NCBI GenBank assembly: GCA_964436045.1
Contig: CAYTBN010000025.1
Span: 28,722-92,721, forward strand
From: CAYTBN01 sp964436045
GTDB lineage: Bacteria; Myxococcota_A; UBA796; UBA9615; CAYRNR01
Reading direction: 5' to 3'
Length of the DNA stretch: 64,000 bases
Of this stretch, positions 16,089 through 24,259 are shown piece after piece. Each line of letters opens with the position of its first letter. The first letter of the stretch is position 1. Below the pieces are notes generated by a model. It was not told where the DNA came from and searched no databases. It saw only the letters and a program-made list of their open reading frames with translations. The translations under genes and the position numbers were made by a program.

Positions 16089-17773
16089 TCGTACTGGGGA
16101 TCAACGACAACCACGACGCCTCGGCAGCGTTGGTCGTCGACGGCGAGGTCGCCGCCGCGGTCGGCCAGGAGCGCATCGACCGGATCAAGAACTCGTCCCT
16201 GTTCCCCTGGGACGCCATGGACGAGGTACTGCGCATCGGCGGCGTGCGGCCCGGGGACGTGGATCAGGTGGTCTTCGGCTCCCACTTCACCCCGTCCACC
16301 GCCCTGCGCCGCTTCCCCCACACCCACCAGTCGGTCAAGAAGCGGGGCGGGCAGTTCAGCCCGATGCTCAACGCCTACGTGCTGTACCAGGTGGCCCTGC
16401 GCGCCAGCGGGACCTGGGAGGCCGAGGCGGCGTCCTCCCGCCGGTTGCTCGCCCGCCGGCTGTCGCGCTACGGATACCGCGCCACGGTCACCACCATGGA
16501 CCACCACCTGGGCCACGCGGCGTCGGCCTACCTCTCCCAGACGCGGGATCCGTCGCTGGTGCTGACCGTCGATGCCATGGGCGACGGCACCTCGGTCACC
16601 GTCGGCGCTGCCCGCGGCGGACGTATCGAGCTGCTCTATCGCCAGAGTGGGCTGGCGGCGATCAACACCTACTACTCGCGGATCACCGAGTACCTGGGGT
16701 TCCGCCCCCTGCGCCACGAGGGCAAGGTGACCGGGCTGGCGGCCTACGCAGAGCCACCACCCGCGCTGCTGGACCACTTCCGCGACGAGCTGCACTTCAC
16801 CGGGGTCGGCTTCAACCTCAAGAACTACGCCCGCTGGCCCCGCCTGGACGATCGGTTCCACCGCTTCTTGGAGAACTACTCCCGCGAGGAGATCGCGTCC
16901 GCTTGCCAGCGGAACCTGGAGCAGCAGATCTGCCGCTTCGTGCGTACCTGGGTGCGCCGCAGCGGGATCCGGGATCTGTCCGTGGCAGGCGGGCTGTTCG
17001 CCAACGTCAAGCTCAACCAGCGGATCCACGAGCTGGACGAGGTCGACAGCCTGTTCGTCTACCCCAACATGGGTGACGGAGGACTGGCGGCGGGCTCGGC
17101 CCTGCTCGTGGCCGGTGCCGAGCCGGGCAGGCTGAGTGACGTCTACCTGGGGCCCGAGTACGACGATCGCGATTGCGAGCAGGCATTGCGCCGCGAGGGG
17201 CTGGCGTTCGAGCGGCCCGGTGATCTGGCCAGCGAGGTGGCCGAGCTGCTGGTGAACAGCAAGGTCGTCGCCCGCTTCGACGGGCGGATGGAGTGGGGGC
17301 CGCGGGCGCTGGGCAACCGCACCCTGCTGTACCGGCCGGACGACCCGTCGGTGAACGACTGGCTCAACGAGCGGCTGGGCCGCACCGAGTTCATGCCCTT
17401 CGCGCCCGTGACCCAGTGGGAGCACGCCGACCGCTGCTACCGCCAGCTGGAGGGGGCGCGGGACGCGGCCCGCTTCATGACGGTCTGCTTCGACTGCACC
17501 GACTGGATGCGGCGGGTGGGCTCGGGCGTGGTCCACGTGGACGGCACCGCCCGGCCCCAGCTGCTCCGCCGGGCCGACAACCCGGCCTACCACGACATCC
17601 TCGAGGCCTACCGCCGGCTGACCGGCAATCCCTCGCTGATCAACACCAGCTTCAACATGCACGAGGAACCCATCGTGCGGTCCCCGGCCGACGCGGTGCG
17701 GGGCTTCCTGGCCGGCAACCTGGACCACCTGATCCTCGGGCCCTTCCTGGTCCGCCATCCCCACTCCCGCTGA
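16085..17773 (+). CDS. Carbamoyltransferase of the NodU/TobZ family
   Basis: A 562-residue protein that moves a carbamoyl group from carbamoyl phosphate, via carbamoyl-adenylate, onto a hydroxyl of a sugar or natural product. The start is the family standard (IVLGINDNHDASAALV). The metal/adenylate site is DHHLGHAASAY plus LTVDAMGDGTS, with the later VAGGLFANVKLNQRI. The C-terminal domain shows GRMEWGPRALGNRTLL, FAPV and the closing NTSFNMHEEPIVRSPADA. It is coupled by ATGA overlap to the upstream radical SAM gene. The acceptor is not predictable; the pair may decorate a lipid or surface glycan. Confidence 0.92.
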   Translation: MIVLGINDNHDASAALVVDGEVAAAVGQERIDRIKNSSLFPWDAMDEVLRIGGVRPGDVDQVVFGSHFTPSTALRRFPHTHQSVKKRGGQFSPMLNAYVLYQVALRASGTWEAEAASSRRLLARRLSRYGYRATVTTMDHHLGHAASAYLSQTRDPSLVLTVDAMGDGTSVTVGAARGGRIELLYRQSGLAAINTYYSRITEYLGFRPLRHEGKVTGLAAYAEPPPALLDHFRDELHFTGVGFNLKNYARWPRLDDRFHRFLENYSREEIASACQRNLEQQICRFVRTWVRRSGIRDLSVAGGLFANVKLNQRIHELDEVDSLFVYPNMGDGGLAAGSALLVAGAEPGRLSDVYLGPEYDDRDCEQALRREGLAFERPGDLASEVAELLVNSKVVARFDGRMEWGPRALGNRTLLYRPDDPSVNDWLNERLGRTEFMPFAPVTQWEHADRCYRQLEGARDAARFMTVCFDCTDWMRRVGSGVVHVDGTARPQLLRRADNPAYHDILEAYRRLTGNPSLINTSFNMHEEPIVRSPADAVRGFLAGNLDHLILGPFLVRHPHSR

Positions 17774-17830
17774 CCCCCCGCCGGCCTCGTCCGGGATGGG
17801 ATAGGATGACCCGGGGGTCATGAGGGAGGG

Positions 17831-18706
17831 ATGGACGTGGATCGCGGCCGATACCGAATGTTCGCCTGGCTCCTGGCGTCGATCCTGTTGTGGTGGGGCT
17901 GTCCCACCGCACCCGTGGGAGGCGACGACGACGATGCAGCGGACGACGACTCCGGCGACGACGACGCGGGTGACGATGACACCGGCGACGACGATACCGG
18001 GGACGACGACACTGGGGACGACGACACCGCCGACGACGACACCGCCGACGCGGAGCCGCCTCTCCACGGGTCCTCGGGGGGCAGTGGGGGCGAGACTTGC
18101 CCCACCGGCTGCATCCAGGCCGTGTCCGACGTGGAGTACATCCTCGTCGTGCCGTTCTCATACTCGGGTTCGCCCACGCCCCTGCTGCTGGCCTACAGCG
18201 GGACCGAGGGGGCGAGCACTATGACCAACAACCTGCTGCAGCTCGCGCCTCACATGGGGCTCGGCGACGCCATCGTCTTGGTGCTCGATGGTGTGATCTA
18301 CAACGGCGACGGGGGTGCCGGCGCGCTGGCGCTGGAGGACGTGCGCTACCACTACGACGTGGACAACGACCGCACCTACCTCCTCTCCGAGTCCGCCGGG
18401 ACCACCGCGGGGCTGGAGCTGGGCTTCTCGCTCCGTCAGTCGTACTTCGCGGCGTTCTGGGCTAACGACGTCAACGCTCAGGCGAGCCCCGTCCACACCG
18501 CCGACCAGCTGGGCTTCGCGCCCTGGGGCAACGCCGGGCCTGGAGGGGACTTCGAGGATGCCAACGCCATCGTTGGGGCCATGAACGACGCCGGCTACCG
18601 CCTCGAGGCCGACTCACCGTACACCGGCCCCGGCGCCAGCCAGCACGGGTCAACCCAGCAGTTCATGGCCGCCCTCGGTTTCTTCGCCGGGAAGAGCCGC
18701 CTGTGA
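17831..18706 (+). CDS. Lipoprotein with Asp-rich linker and alpha/beta hydrolase (esterase) domain
   Basis: The signal peptide ends in LLWWGCP, with Pro after the lipid-bearing Cys. About 45 residues of GDDDT/ADDDS repeats follow as a flexible linker, then a hydrolase domain. That domain has LLLAYSGTEGASTM (strand and oxyanion loop), LLSESAGTTAGLELG (nucleophile Ser in ESAG) and GASQHGSTQQF with the likely catalytic His. It resembles esterase D / PHB depolymerase-type enzymes and should act at the cell surface or in the periplasm. GAGGGAGGG touches the chosen ATG; GTG 17837 would give better spacing. The next gene overlaps its stop by 4 bp. Confidence 0.78.
   Translation: MDVDRGRYRMFAWLLASILLWWGCPTAPVGGDDDDAADDDSGDDDAGDDDTGDDDTGDDDTGDDDTADDDTADAEPPLHGSSGGSGGETCPTGCIQAVSDVEYILVVPFSYSGSPTPLLLAYSGTEGASTMTNNLLQLAPHMGLGDAIVLVLDGVIYNGDGGAGALALEDVRYHYDVDNDRTYLLSESAGTTAGLELGFSLRQSYFAAFWANDVNAQASPVHTADQLGFAPWGNAGPGGDFEDANAIVGAMNDAGYRLEADSPYTGPGASQHGSTQQFMAALGFFAGKSRL
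17921..18050. repeat. Low-complexity tandem repeat coding the Asp-rich linker
   Basis: Degenerate 15-bp units of the type GGCGACGACGACACC code for GDDDT repeats in the lipoprotein. The same kind of array occurs at 29155-29255, 44061-44140 and 52004-52134. Confidence 0.85.
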
Positions 18707-19260
18707 GAGCGGCCCGCTTCCTCGTCCCGGTGGCCATCGCGCTGGCGCTGGCGCTGGCGTTCGCGGCGGTGGCCGGCGCCCAGGAGAATCCCTGGCCCAC
18801 GTCGATCGCCGCGGATCGAGCCTGTCCCGTCGTCGAGGCGGGCCTGTCGGCGGTGGTCGATACCGAGGCGAAGCGGGTCTACCTGCGACTGGTTCTGGCG
18901 AACCCCGGGGACGCCAGCGTCTCCTTGCCGGTCGCCCTGGAGAAATACCCCTGCTACGAGGCCGCCACCCTGGTCCTGCGCCACGAGGAATCGGCGCGGG
19001 AGATCATGTATCCGGGGCCGATGGCGGTGGTGTTCTGGCAGACCCCGGCCCTCCGGCTCGAGGCCGGCGCCGGCCAGGAGTTCTCCCATGCGTTGACACC
19101 GGTGTGGTTCGAGCAACCCGGTCGCTGGAGCGTGGTCTGGCGCCGGGCGATCACCGAGCCCGACGGCGAACGTCTCCGCGTCCAGCTCTGGCAGGACGTC
19201 AGCGAGCGAGTGGAGTTTGAGAGCCCGGCGGGGTTCGGCACCCCGAAGAGTCCGAGCTGA
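18703..19260 (+). CDS. Secreted protein of unknown function, 185 aa
   Basis: It starts at a GTG that overlaps the previous stop (GTGA) and encodes a classical signal peptide (ALALALAFAAVAGAQ). The mature part has two Cys (RACPVVEAG, EKYPCYEAA) and a beta-sandwich-like series of strands (VYLRLVLANPGDASVSLP, VVFWQTPALRLEAGAGQEF, WSVVWRRAI). This resembles small beta-sandwich domains used to add stability, but I cannot name a family. Translational coupling to the esterase lipoprotein suggests a joint envelope role. Confidence 0.65.
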   Translation: MRAARFLVPVAIALALALAFAAVAGAQENPWPTSIAADRACPVVEAGLSAVVDTEAKRVYLRLVLANPGDASVSLPVALEKYPCYEAATLVLRHEESAREIMYPGPMAVVFWQTPALRLEAGAGQEFSHALTPVWFEQPGRWSVVWRRAITEPDGERLRVQLWQDVSERVEFESPAGFGTPKSPS

Positions 19261-19264
19261 CGCG

Positions 19265-19708
19265 CTACACGTACCGGTCGATCAGGCGGCAGACCCCGGG
19301 GATCGCGTCCTCGGTGGCCCGCTGCGCCATCGGTCGCAGCTTGAAGTAGGCCTTCTTGATCACCCGGTTGTCGAAGCGCTGGCCCCGGCGGTCGGTGATC
19401 ACGAGCAGGGAATCGGCCATCTCGCGCTTGCGCGGCACCATCGTCTGGGCGACCGACCCGGTCTTCCCCGACGCGATGTGGTCCTGGTAATAGGGATCCG
19501 CCGCCACGGCGAACTCGTCCAGCAGGCCGTGGACGGCCATCTGCAGCGCCCCCGGCTTGAACCTCCTGAAGGTCTTGAAGCCAGCCTTGATCGCCAGGCC
19601 GGACATGCCGCGCTTGGCGCGGACCTCGTCCTCGATCAGGCGACAGGCGTCGTCGACGACCTTTCGCTTCATGTCGTCGGCGAGCAGGATATCGGTCAGT
19701 GATGCCAC
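19265..19708 (-). CDS. DUF6918-like protein, 147 aa
   Basis: A mainly helical protein: SLTDILLADDMKRKVVDDAC at the start, a central GMSGLAIKAGFKTFRRFKPGAL, and VIKKAYFKLRPMAQRATEDAIPGVCRLIDRY at the end. This order resembles the DUF6918 family of actinobacterial and proteobacterial proteins of unknown function; the match is from memory and should be checked. The GTG start at 19708 has GGGAGATG upstream and lies 1 nt after the murB stop, so the two genes form an operon. Confidence 0.65.
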   Translation of the reverse strand: MASLTDILLADDMKRKVVDDACRLIEDEVRAKRGMSGLAIKAGFKTFRRFKPGALQMAVHGLLDEFAVAADPYYQDHIASGKTGSVAQTMVPRKREMADSLLVITDRRGQRFDNRVIKKAYFKLRPMAQRATEDAIPGVCRLIDRYV

Positions 19709-19709
19709 G

Positions 19710-20639
19710 TCATCTCCCTTTGCTTCCACGGATGCCCACCTGGCGTACCTCCTCCTCCAGACGCACGCCAAAACGCCCCAGCACTCGACGCTTCATCTCG
19801 TCCGCCAGTGCCAGCACGTCCTCGGCACTCGCCCCTCCCCGGTTGATGATGATGTTGGCGTGCCTGTCGAAGACCGCCGCGCCTCCCACTGTAAGGCATT
19901 TACATCCTACCTGGTCCAGCAGCAAACCCGCAGCCATCCGGCGTCCGCCCTGTTCCTGCGGGGGCAGGTTCTTGAAATAGGACCCCGCGCTGGGGATGTC
20001 GATGGGGTGCTTGGTCTCCCGCACGGCCAGGTTGTCCGCGATCTCCGTCCTCAGGGCGTCGGGATCCCCGCGTTCCAGCCGCAGGGTGATCGCCTCGACG
20101 ACGGCACCGCTCGTCTGTAGTGCGCTGGTCCTGTACGCCAGCGCGAGCTCCTCGGGCGGGACCGCCCGGCGGCCGCTGCCGTCCGGATCCACCAGGATCA
20201 CCTGGTCCAGCAGGTCGCCGATCGCCCGGCCGTAGCACCCCGCGTTGCCAAACACCGCGCCGCCCACGCTGCCGGGCACGCCGGCGGCGAAGCCCAGGCC
20301 GGCCAGCCCCTCGTCGGCCAGCCGCTCGACCAGACCGTGGTAGGACTCGCCGGCGGCGACCTTGACCCGGCTGCCGTCTCCCTCGAATCCCCGGATCCGG
20401 TTGGCGACCACCAGGCCATCGAAGCCGCCGTCGAGCACCAGCAGGTTGGAGCCGCCACCGAGCAGCAGCCGCTCGACACCCTCATCCCGCGCCGCGCCCA
20501 GGGCCGCGGCCAGCTGGACGGCGTCGGTCACCTCGCAGAAGTAGCGTGCCGGCCCGCCGATCCGCAGGGTCGTGTGCTCGCGGAGCGGCACGTCCTCGAC
20601 GACGTCGGCGCCGATCCGGCTGGCCAGGCGGTCTCGCAT
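19710..20639 (-). CDS. murB: UDP-N-acetylenolpyruvoylglucosamine reductase
   Basis: A 309-residue FAD enzyme that reduces UDP-GlcNAc-enolpyruvate to UDP-N-acetylmuramate in peptidoglycan synthesis. Visible motifs are LREHTTLRIGGPARYFCEV, the FAD loop LLGGGSNLLVLDGGFDGLVV, GLGFAAGVPGSVGGAVFGNAGCYG, the YRTSAL segment, and GSYFKNLPP with the catalytic Ser. Size and the YRxS/SYFKN form match type II (Bacillus-like) MurB. ATG 20639 lies 6 nt after a TACACT -10 box. The gene is away from other cell-wall genes and leads a two-gene operon. Confidence 0.95.
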   Translation of the reverse strand: MRDRLASRIGADVVEDVPLREHTTLRIGGPARYFCEVTDAVQLAAALGAARDEGVERLLLGGGSNLLVLDGGFDGLVVANRIRGFEGDGSRVKVAAGESYHGLVERLADEGLAGLGFAAGVPGSVGGAVFGNAGCYGRAIGDLLDQVILVDPDGSGRRAVPPEELALAYRTSALQTSGAVVEAITLRLERGDPDALRTEIADNLAVRETKHPIDIPSAGSYFKNLPPQEQGGRRMAAGLLLDQVGCKCLTVGGAAVFDRHANIIINRGGASAEDVLALADEMKRRVLGRFGVRLEEEVRQVGIRGSKGR

Positions 20640-20645
20640 CCGGGC

Positions 20646-20651
20646 AGTGTA
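20646..20651 (-). promoter_or_regulatory. -10 element of a predicted leaderless murB transcript
   Basis: TACACT on the minus strand ends 6 nt before the murB ATG (20639). No clear -35 is seen. Confidence 0.45.
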
Positions 20652-20720
20652 GCGCGGCGGCGCTTCCCCCGCCGCCGCGGGATGGCTAAGGTACGCGCAC
20701 GAGGAATCGGAGGAACGGCG

Positions 20721-21542
20721 ATGACGACACGACGATCTGCCATCTGCTTCGCGCTCACCGTCGCCCTGGGTGTGACGTCCCTGGGCTGCAAGGCCCCGCC
20801 GGAGGCCCCAGAGGAGCTGAGCGACCTCAGCCGCTACCTGTTTCGCGAGTTCGAGAGCGAGGAGTGGGGGGTGCGCGAGGTGGGAATGGGCAACCTGGCC
20901 GCGTTCTTCGCCGATCAAGACATGGACGTGGAGTGGGATGAGCTCTCTTACACGGCCGAGGACCTGCAGGCGGACGACGTCGTCGACGTGGAGCACCCGG
21001 GGCGCGACCTGACCCTTTTGATGCCGGTGGGCATGGCGACCCTGTCGGCGTTCACGCCAGCGGACCACTCGACGGTGATCGTCATGCCCGATCAGACCCC
21101 GGTGGAACCCAACAGCCCGAACACCTACGATCGCACCTTCACCGAGCCGACCGGCCCCGGCTGCTTCCCAGGGCTCGAGTGCGACCTGCTGCGCTCGACG
21201 AACGACATCGCCAAGGAAAACGCCTTGATGAACATCCCCTACGAGATGAACAAGGACTGGCGCTGGGTGGAGCTCGGTGAGCCGGACAGCGGCGAGTGGG
21301 CGATCCTGGGGCGCAGCTGGTGCGAGGACGTGGCCGTCGGCGAGGAGGGCAAGAACGAGATCAATCAGAGCTTCTCGATCGATGTGTTCTTGCCCCGGGA
21401 CGGGGGGACTGTGCGCTTCATGGTGCTGTGGTCCGAATCCGTGGTGCCCGGCTTCGGCGAGGACGTGATCATGGGGACCATCGAGTACGGCATGCACCAG
21501 ATGTTCGACGCCACCGAGGATTATCTGGTGGAGAATTCCTAG
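20721..21542 (+). CDS. Lipoprotein of unknown function, 273 aa
   Basis: The signal peptide ends VTSLGC (lipobox), followed by KAPPEAPEELSDLSRYLFREFESEEW. The central part is beta-rich (LTLLMPVGMATLSAFTPADHS, VIVMPDQTP), then RTFTEPTGPGCFPGLECDLLRSTND with two Cys. The end reads MVLWSESVVPGFGEDVIMGTIEYGMHQMF. The N-terminal third resembles the lipoprotein at 7607-8395, suggesting distant paralogues. The start is supported by CGGAGGAAC 5 nt upstream, with a TAAGGT -10-like box at 20687-20692. The function is unknown. Confidence 0.75.
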   Translation: MTTRRSAICFALTVALGVTSLGCKAPPEAPEELSDLSRYLFREFESEEWGVREVGMGNLAAFFADQDMDVEWDELSYTAEDLQADDVVDVEHPGRDLTLLMPVGMATLSAFTPADHSTVIVMPDQTPVEPNSPNTYDRTFTEPTGPGCFPGLECDLLRSTNDIAKENALMNIPYEMNKDWRWVELGEPDSGEWAILGRSWCEDVAVGEEGKNEINQSFSIDVFLPRDGGTVRFMVLWSESVVPGFGEDVIMGTIEYGMHQMFDATEDYLVENS

Positions 21543-21567
21543 CGTTCTCGCCGGGATCAAACCGGTG

Positions 21568-21595
21568 TTGACCCTTTCCAGGTGGATGGTAGGCT
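21568..21595 (+). promoter_or_regulatory. Sigma-70 promoter
   Basis: TTGACC (21568-21573), a 16-bp spacer and TAGGCT (21590-21595). An ATG only 5 nt downstream opens an 8-codon frame (21601-21627) whose stop lies in the ribosome-binding region of the gene at 21638. Confidence 0.55.
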
Positions 21596-21637
21596 CCTTG
21601 ATGGGTGGCCGCGGTGGCCGCCTGTGAAGGGTGCGCC

Positions 21638-21946
21638 ATGACCTCCGGTTTCGTGGACAGGAGCAAGCTGGTCTTCCCCCAGGGCGAGCCAGCGCTCTCG
21701 GTGGAGAGCGGTGCGGCAATGGCCGACGGCGCTTTCGTCATCGTCACCCAGGCGTTCTGCCCATCAGGGCACGACCTGGTGGCGTTCCCGGTGTTCGCGG
21801 ATTGCGACTCCGGCACGGGGCACCTGCGTTCCATCGATCTCGTCCGCGGGGGAGGCGGCGAGGTGGTGGCCCTCTGCGACGTGTCAGGCTGCCGCCGTTC
21901 GCAGGTGGCCGAGGGCCTCGAAGTGCTCGCCCTGTTCGACGAATAG
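21638..21946 (+). CDS. Small conserved-looking protein of unknown function, 102 aa
   Basis: A soluble 102-residue protein with a Cys-containing core: FVIVTQAFCPSGHDLV, FADCDSGTGHLRSIDLVRG and VVALCDVSGCRRSQVAEG. The four or five Cys/His could bind a metal, but the spacing matches no zinc-ribbon I recognise. The start is ATG 21638 with GAAGGGTG upstream; an in-frame GTG at 21605 is possible if the message is leaderless. It has its own strong promoter and precedes a GT-C-like membrane protein by 24 nt. Confidence 0.6.
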   Translation: MTSGFVDRSKLVFPQGEPALSVESGAAMADGAFVIVTQAFCPSGHDLVAFPVFADCDSGTGHLRSIDLVRGGGGEVVALCDVSGCRRSQVAEGLEVLALFDE

Positions 21947-21970
21947 CCCGTCCCCGCCCTGCCACCAACC

Positions 21971-23527
21971 ATGGGTCCCCTGCGCACCATCACCGAGTCA
22001 CTCCAGGCCCACCCCGGGATCGCCGTTGGGCTGCACCTGGTGGTCACGGCCGTGTTTGGGTGGTTGGCCCGGGACGAGGTGCGGGCGGGCTGGCGCCTGA
22101 CCGGCCGCGACTTCTGGCTGGGGACGCTGGCGGCGATGGCGCTCGCACTGGCGGCGTCGGCGGTTGTCGTGCCCGGCCTGACCCGCCACGGCTGGGAGGG
22201 CCACGAGGCGATCTACCTGGATCTGTTCGAGGATCGACCGTCGGGCGAATCGGTGGAGGACTCGCCGCTCCTGGTGGCGCCCCTGCCGGCCGCGGTCTAC
22301 ACGGCGATGGGCAAGGTTCCTGGATTGCCGCCGCTGTCGATGGTCCTGCTGAACCTGGCGCTGGGGGCGCTCGCCGTCGGTGCGTCGGCCTGGAACGCGC
22401 GCCTGCTGACCGGGGACGACCGGACCGGGATCGTGGCCGGGCTGCTGACGGCCCTGCACCCGTTGCTGGCGTTCTGGAGCAGCTCCGCCTACCAGGTGAT
22501 CCTCCCCTGCGCCCTGGGCCAGCTGGCGATCACGGCCCTGCTCCTGGCCCGCCAGCGGCCGTCGACCCGGACCCTGGCGCTGGCGGCGGCCCTCTGGGGG
22601 CTGGCCGTGGCCTCCCGCGTCGAGTACGTCCTGCTGGCGCCGGCCCTGGTCGCCCTGTGGCTGCTTGGTGGAAGGCGGACCCTCCGCGAGTTCCGCCGCT
22701 GGCTGCCCGCCCTGGGAATCGGCGCGGTGCTCGGCGGCCTGCACCTGCTGCCCCTGGGGCTGGCGGCGGTCACCCGCGATACGGGCGAGCCCCTCGCCTA
22801 CTACCTGGGCATGTTCCGCTACCATCTGCTGTGGTCCGATGTCTGGGACCCCTACGACGCGCTGTGGACCTGGCCGGCCCTGGGCATCGGTTTTGCCCTG
22901 TTGGCCCTGCGTGGCCGGGGCGGATGGGCCGCGCTGGCCGGCGTGGGCGCCATCGCGCTGGCCTTCCACCTGCCCTACTGCGCGTTCTGGGATTACGCGA
23001 CCCGCCACACCCTGCTGCCGGTCGCCGCCGTGGCCACCGTGGTGGCCGCCGGGATCGCGGGCACCTGGGAGCGAGGGCCGGCCGGCCGCGTCGTCGCCGG
23101 GGCACTGGCGGTCGGATGCGGGGTGCCGCTGGTGCTCGGCCTGGGTATGGCGCGGCAGCGTTATTACGCCGACGCCGACGTGCTCCCGCGCGTGGTGCGC
23201 GGCGTGGACTGGGATCATCCCCTGGCGCTGGAGCCCTACGTGGAGGAGGGCTGCTACCTGGTCACCGAGCACCCGGTGCTGTGGGATGCCTACCCCACCG
23301 GTTCCCACGTCAACATCGCCGATCCGCTGGAGGGCCCCCAGATCTGGGCTGCCCACGGCGGCTGTGTGTTGTGGCTGAGGGACGCCGACGACGTCCGCTG
23401 GACCAGCCGCGACGTGATGAGCCGCGCCTGGAAGCTCGAGCACCTGTTCGACTGGGAGCCGGTCGGCTCCATCGAGCTAGACGACGGCTTCCGCGCCGCC
23501 GTCTACCGCCTGCTCACCCCCCCGTGA
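21971..23527 (+). CDS. Multi-pass membrane protein, probable GT-C type glycosyltransferase
   Basis: A 518-residue protein with about ten hydrophobic segments followed by a soluble C-terminal domain, the layout of GT39/ArnT-like dolichyl- or polyprenyl-phosphate-sugar transferases. The first periplasmic loop carries a Glu-rich HEAIYLDLFED where such enzymes have catalytic acids. ASRVEYVLLAPALVALWLL, the YYLGMFRYHLLW loop and HPLLAFWSSSAY are typical of the superfamily. Its substrate is unknown; two further members lie at 39601-42827. No Shine-Dalgarno sequence is obvious. Its 3' end overlaps the convergent SRPBCC gene by 14 bp. Confidence 0.72.
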   Translation: MGPLRTITESLQAHPGIAVGLHLVVTAVFGWLARDEVRAGWRLTGRDFWLGTLAAMALALAASAVVVPGLTRHGWEGHEAIYLDLFEDRPSGESVEDSPLLVAPLPAAVYTAMGKVPGLPPLSMVLLNLALGALAVGASAWNARLLTGDDRTGIVAGLLTALHPLLAFWSSSAYQVILPCALGQLAITALLLARQRPSTRTLALAAALWGLAVASRVEYVLLAPALVALWLLGGRRTLREFRRWLPALGIGAVLGGLHLLPLGLAAVTRDTGEPLAYYLGMFRYHLLWSDVWDPYDALWTWPALGIGFALLALRGRGGWAALAGVGAIALAFHLPYCAFWDYATRHTLLPVAAVATVVAAGIAGTWERGPAGRVVAGALAVGCGVPLVLGLGMARQRYYADADVLPRVVRGVDWDHPLALEPYVEEGCYLVTEHPVLWDAYPTGSHVNIADPLEGPQIWAAHGGCVLWLRDADDVRWTSRDVMSRAWKLEHLFDWEPVGSIELDDGFRAAVYRLLTPP

Positions 23528-24194
23528 CCCGCGCGCGCTGCTGCGCGGCGACCTCCTCGGCCTCGCGCTTGACCCAGCTGGTGGCCTCCTTGAGGCCCTT
23601 CTTGGTGGCGATCTCGACGATGAACTCCGGCATCTGCTTCTTCAGCGTCAGCTCGACGGAGTAGTACAGGCGGGTCCAGCCCTGCTTGGCAGGGTGGGGT
23701 TCGACGAACCAGTACCCCACCGAGTCGTCCAGGTCGCTCTGGCGGTCGTAGTCCAGCGTCCAGGTCATGTACCCCCGGTCGGGGCGATAGGTGTGGTCGA
23801 TGAAGTACTCGTAGCGGAAGCCGAAGGCCGCGAGCACGAAGCGGGTCTTGATGTGGTGCCCCTGCTGCTCGTAGGTCTCGCACTCGTCCACGTACTTGAC
23901 CCAGTCGGGATAGCGCTCGTAGGACACGATCCGTCCCCAGACCACGTGGGGGGCCGCTGCCACGTCCTGCACCGCCATCCCCCGGCCGCCCATGTCCCCG
24001 TCCTGGATCGGCACCATCACCGGCTTGCCCTTCTCCAGGCGGGCCAGGTCGCCGTCCGTCAGCTCGATGGATGGTGGTGTGCCGGAGAAGGGGGTGAGCG
24101 CGCCGCGGTGTTCGTGGGGCTGGGTTGCGTCGGCCGCGCCTGCGGCAGCCGGGAGGAGGAGGGCGATCAGCGAAAAAGCGATGGATATCCGCAT
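23514..24194 (-). CDS. Secreted SRPBCC/START-like domain protein
   Basis: A 226-residue protein with a signal peptide (IALLLPAAAGAADA) and a START/polyketide-cyclase-like helix-grip domain from about residue 55. The domain runs AVQDVAAAPHVVWGRIVSYERYPDWVKYVDECETY, then strands (HIKTRFVLAAFGFRYEYFIDHTY), a WTRLYYSVEL strand and a long C-terminal helix. Such domains bind hydrophobic ligands or lipids; here it should act in the periplasm. A consensus promoter (24201-24229) gives a leaderless start. A second, smaller member is at 35370-35876. Confidence 0.75.
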   Translation of the reverse strand: MRISIAFSLIALLLPAAAGAADATQPHEHRGALTPFSGTPPSIELTDGDLARLEKGKPVMVPIQDGDMGGRGMAVQDVAAAPHVVWGRIVSYERYPDWVKYVDECETYEQQGHHIKTRFVLAAFGFRYEYFIDHTYRPDRGYMTWTLDYDRQSDLDDSVGYWFVEPHPAKQGWTRLYYSVELTLKKQMPEFIVEIATKKGLKEATSWVKREAEEVAAQQRARVTGG

Positions 24195-24200
24195 GGGCTC

Positions 24201-24229
24201 AGCGTAGGAGGAGGCTGGTGGCCGGTCAA
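24201..24229 (-). promoter_or_regulatory. Sigma-70 promoter, predicted leaderless
   Basis: On the minus strand: TTGACC (24229-24224), a 17-bp spacer, TACGCT (24206-24201), then 6 nt to the ATG at 24194. This is the best example of the leaderless arrangement in the window. Confidence 0.65.
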
Positions 24230-24259
24230 CGCCGCCGCGCGCCGATGGGAGGCGGAACG

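Noticed and set aside
15956..18067. A 703-residue minus-strand open frame
   Set aside because: It is antisense to the carbamoyltransferase, whose motifs are unmistakable. The Val/Gly/His-rich reading has no domain and is due to high GC at third positions.
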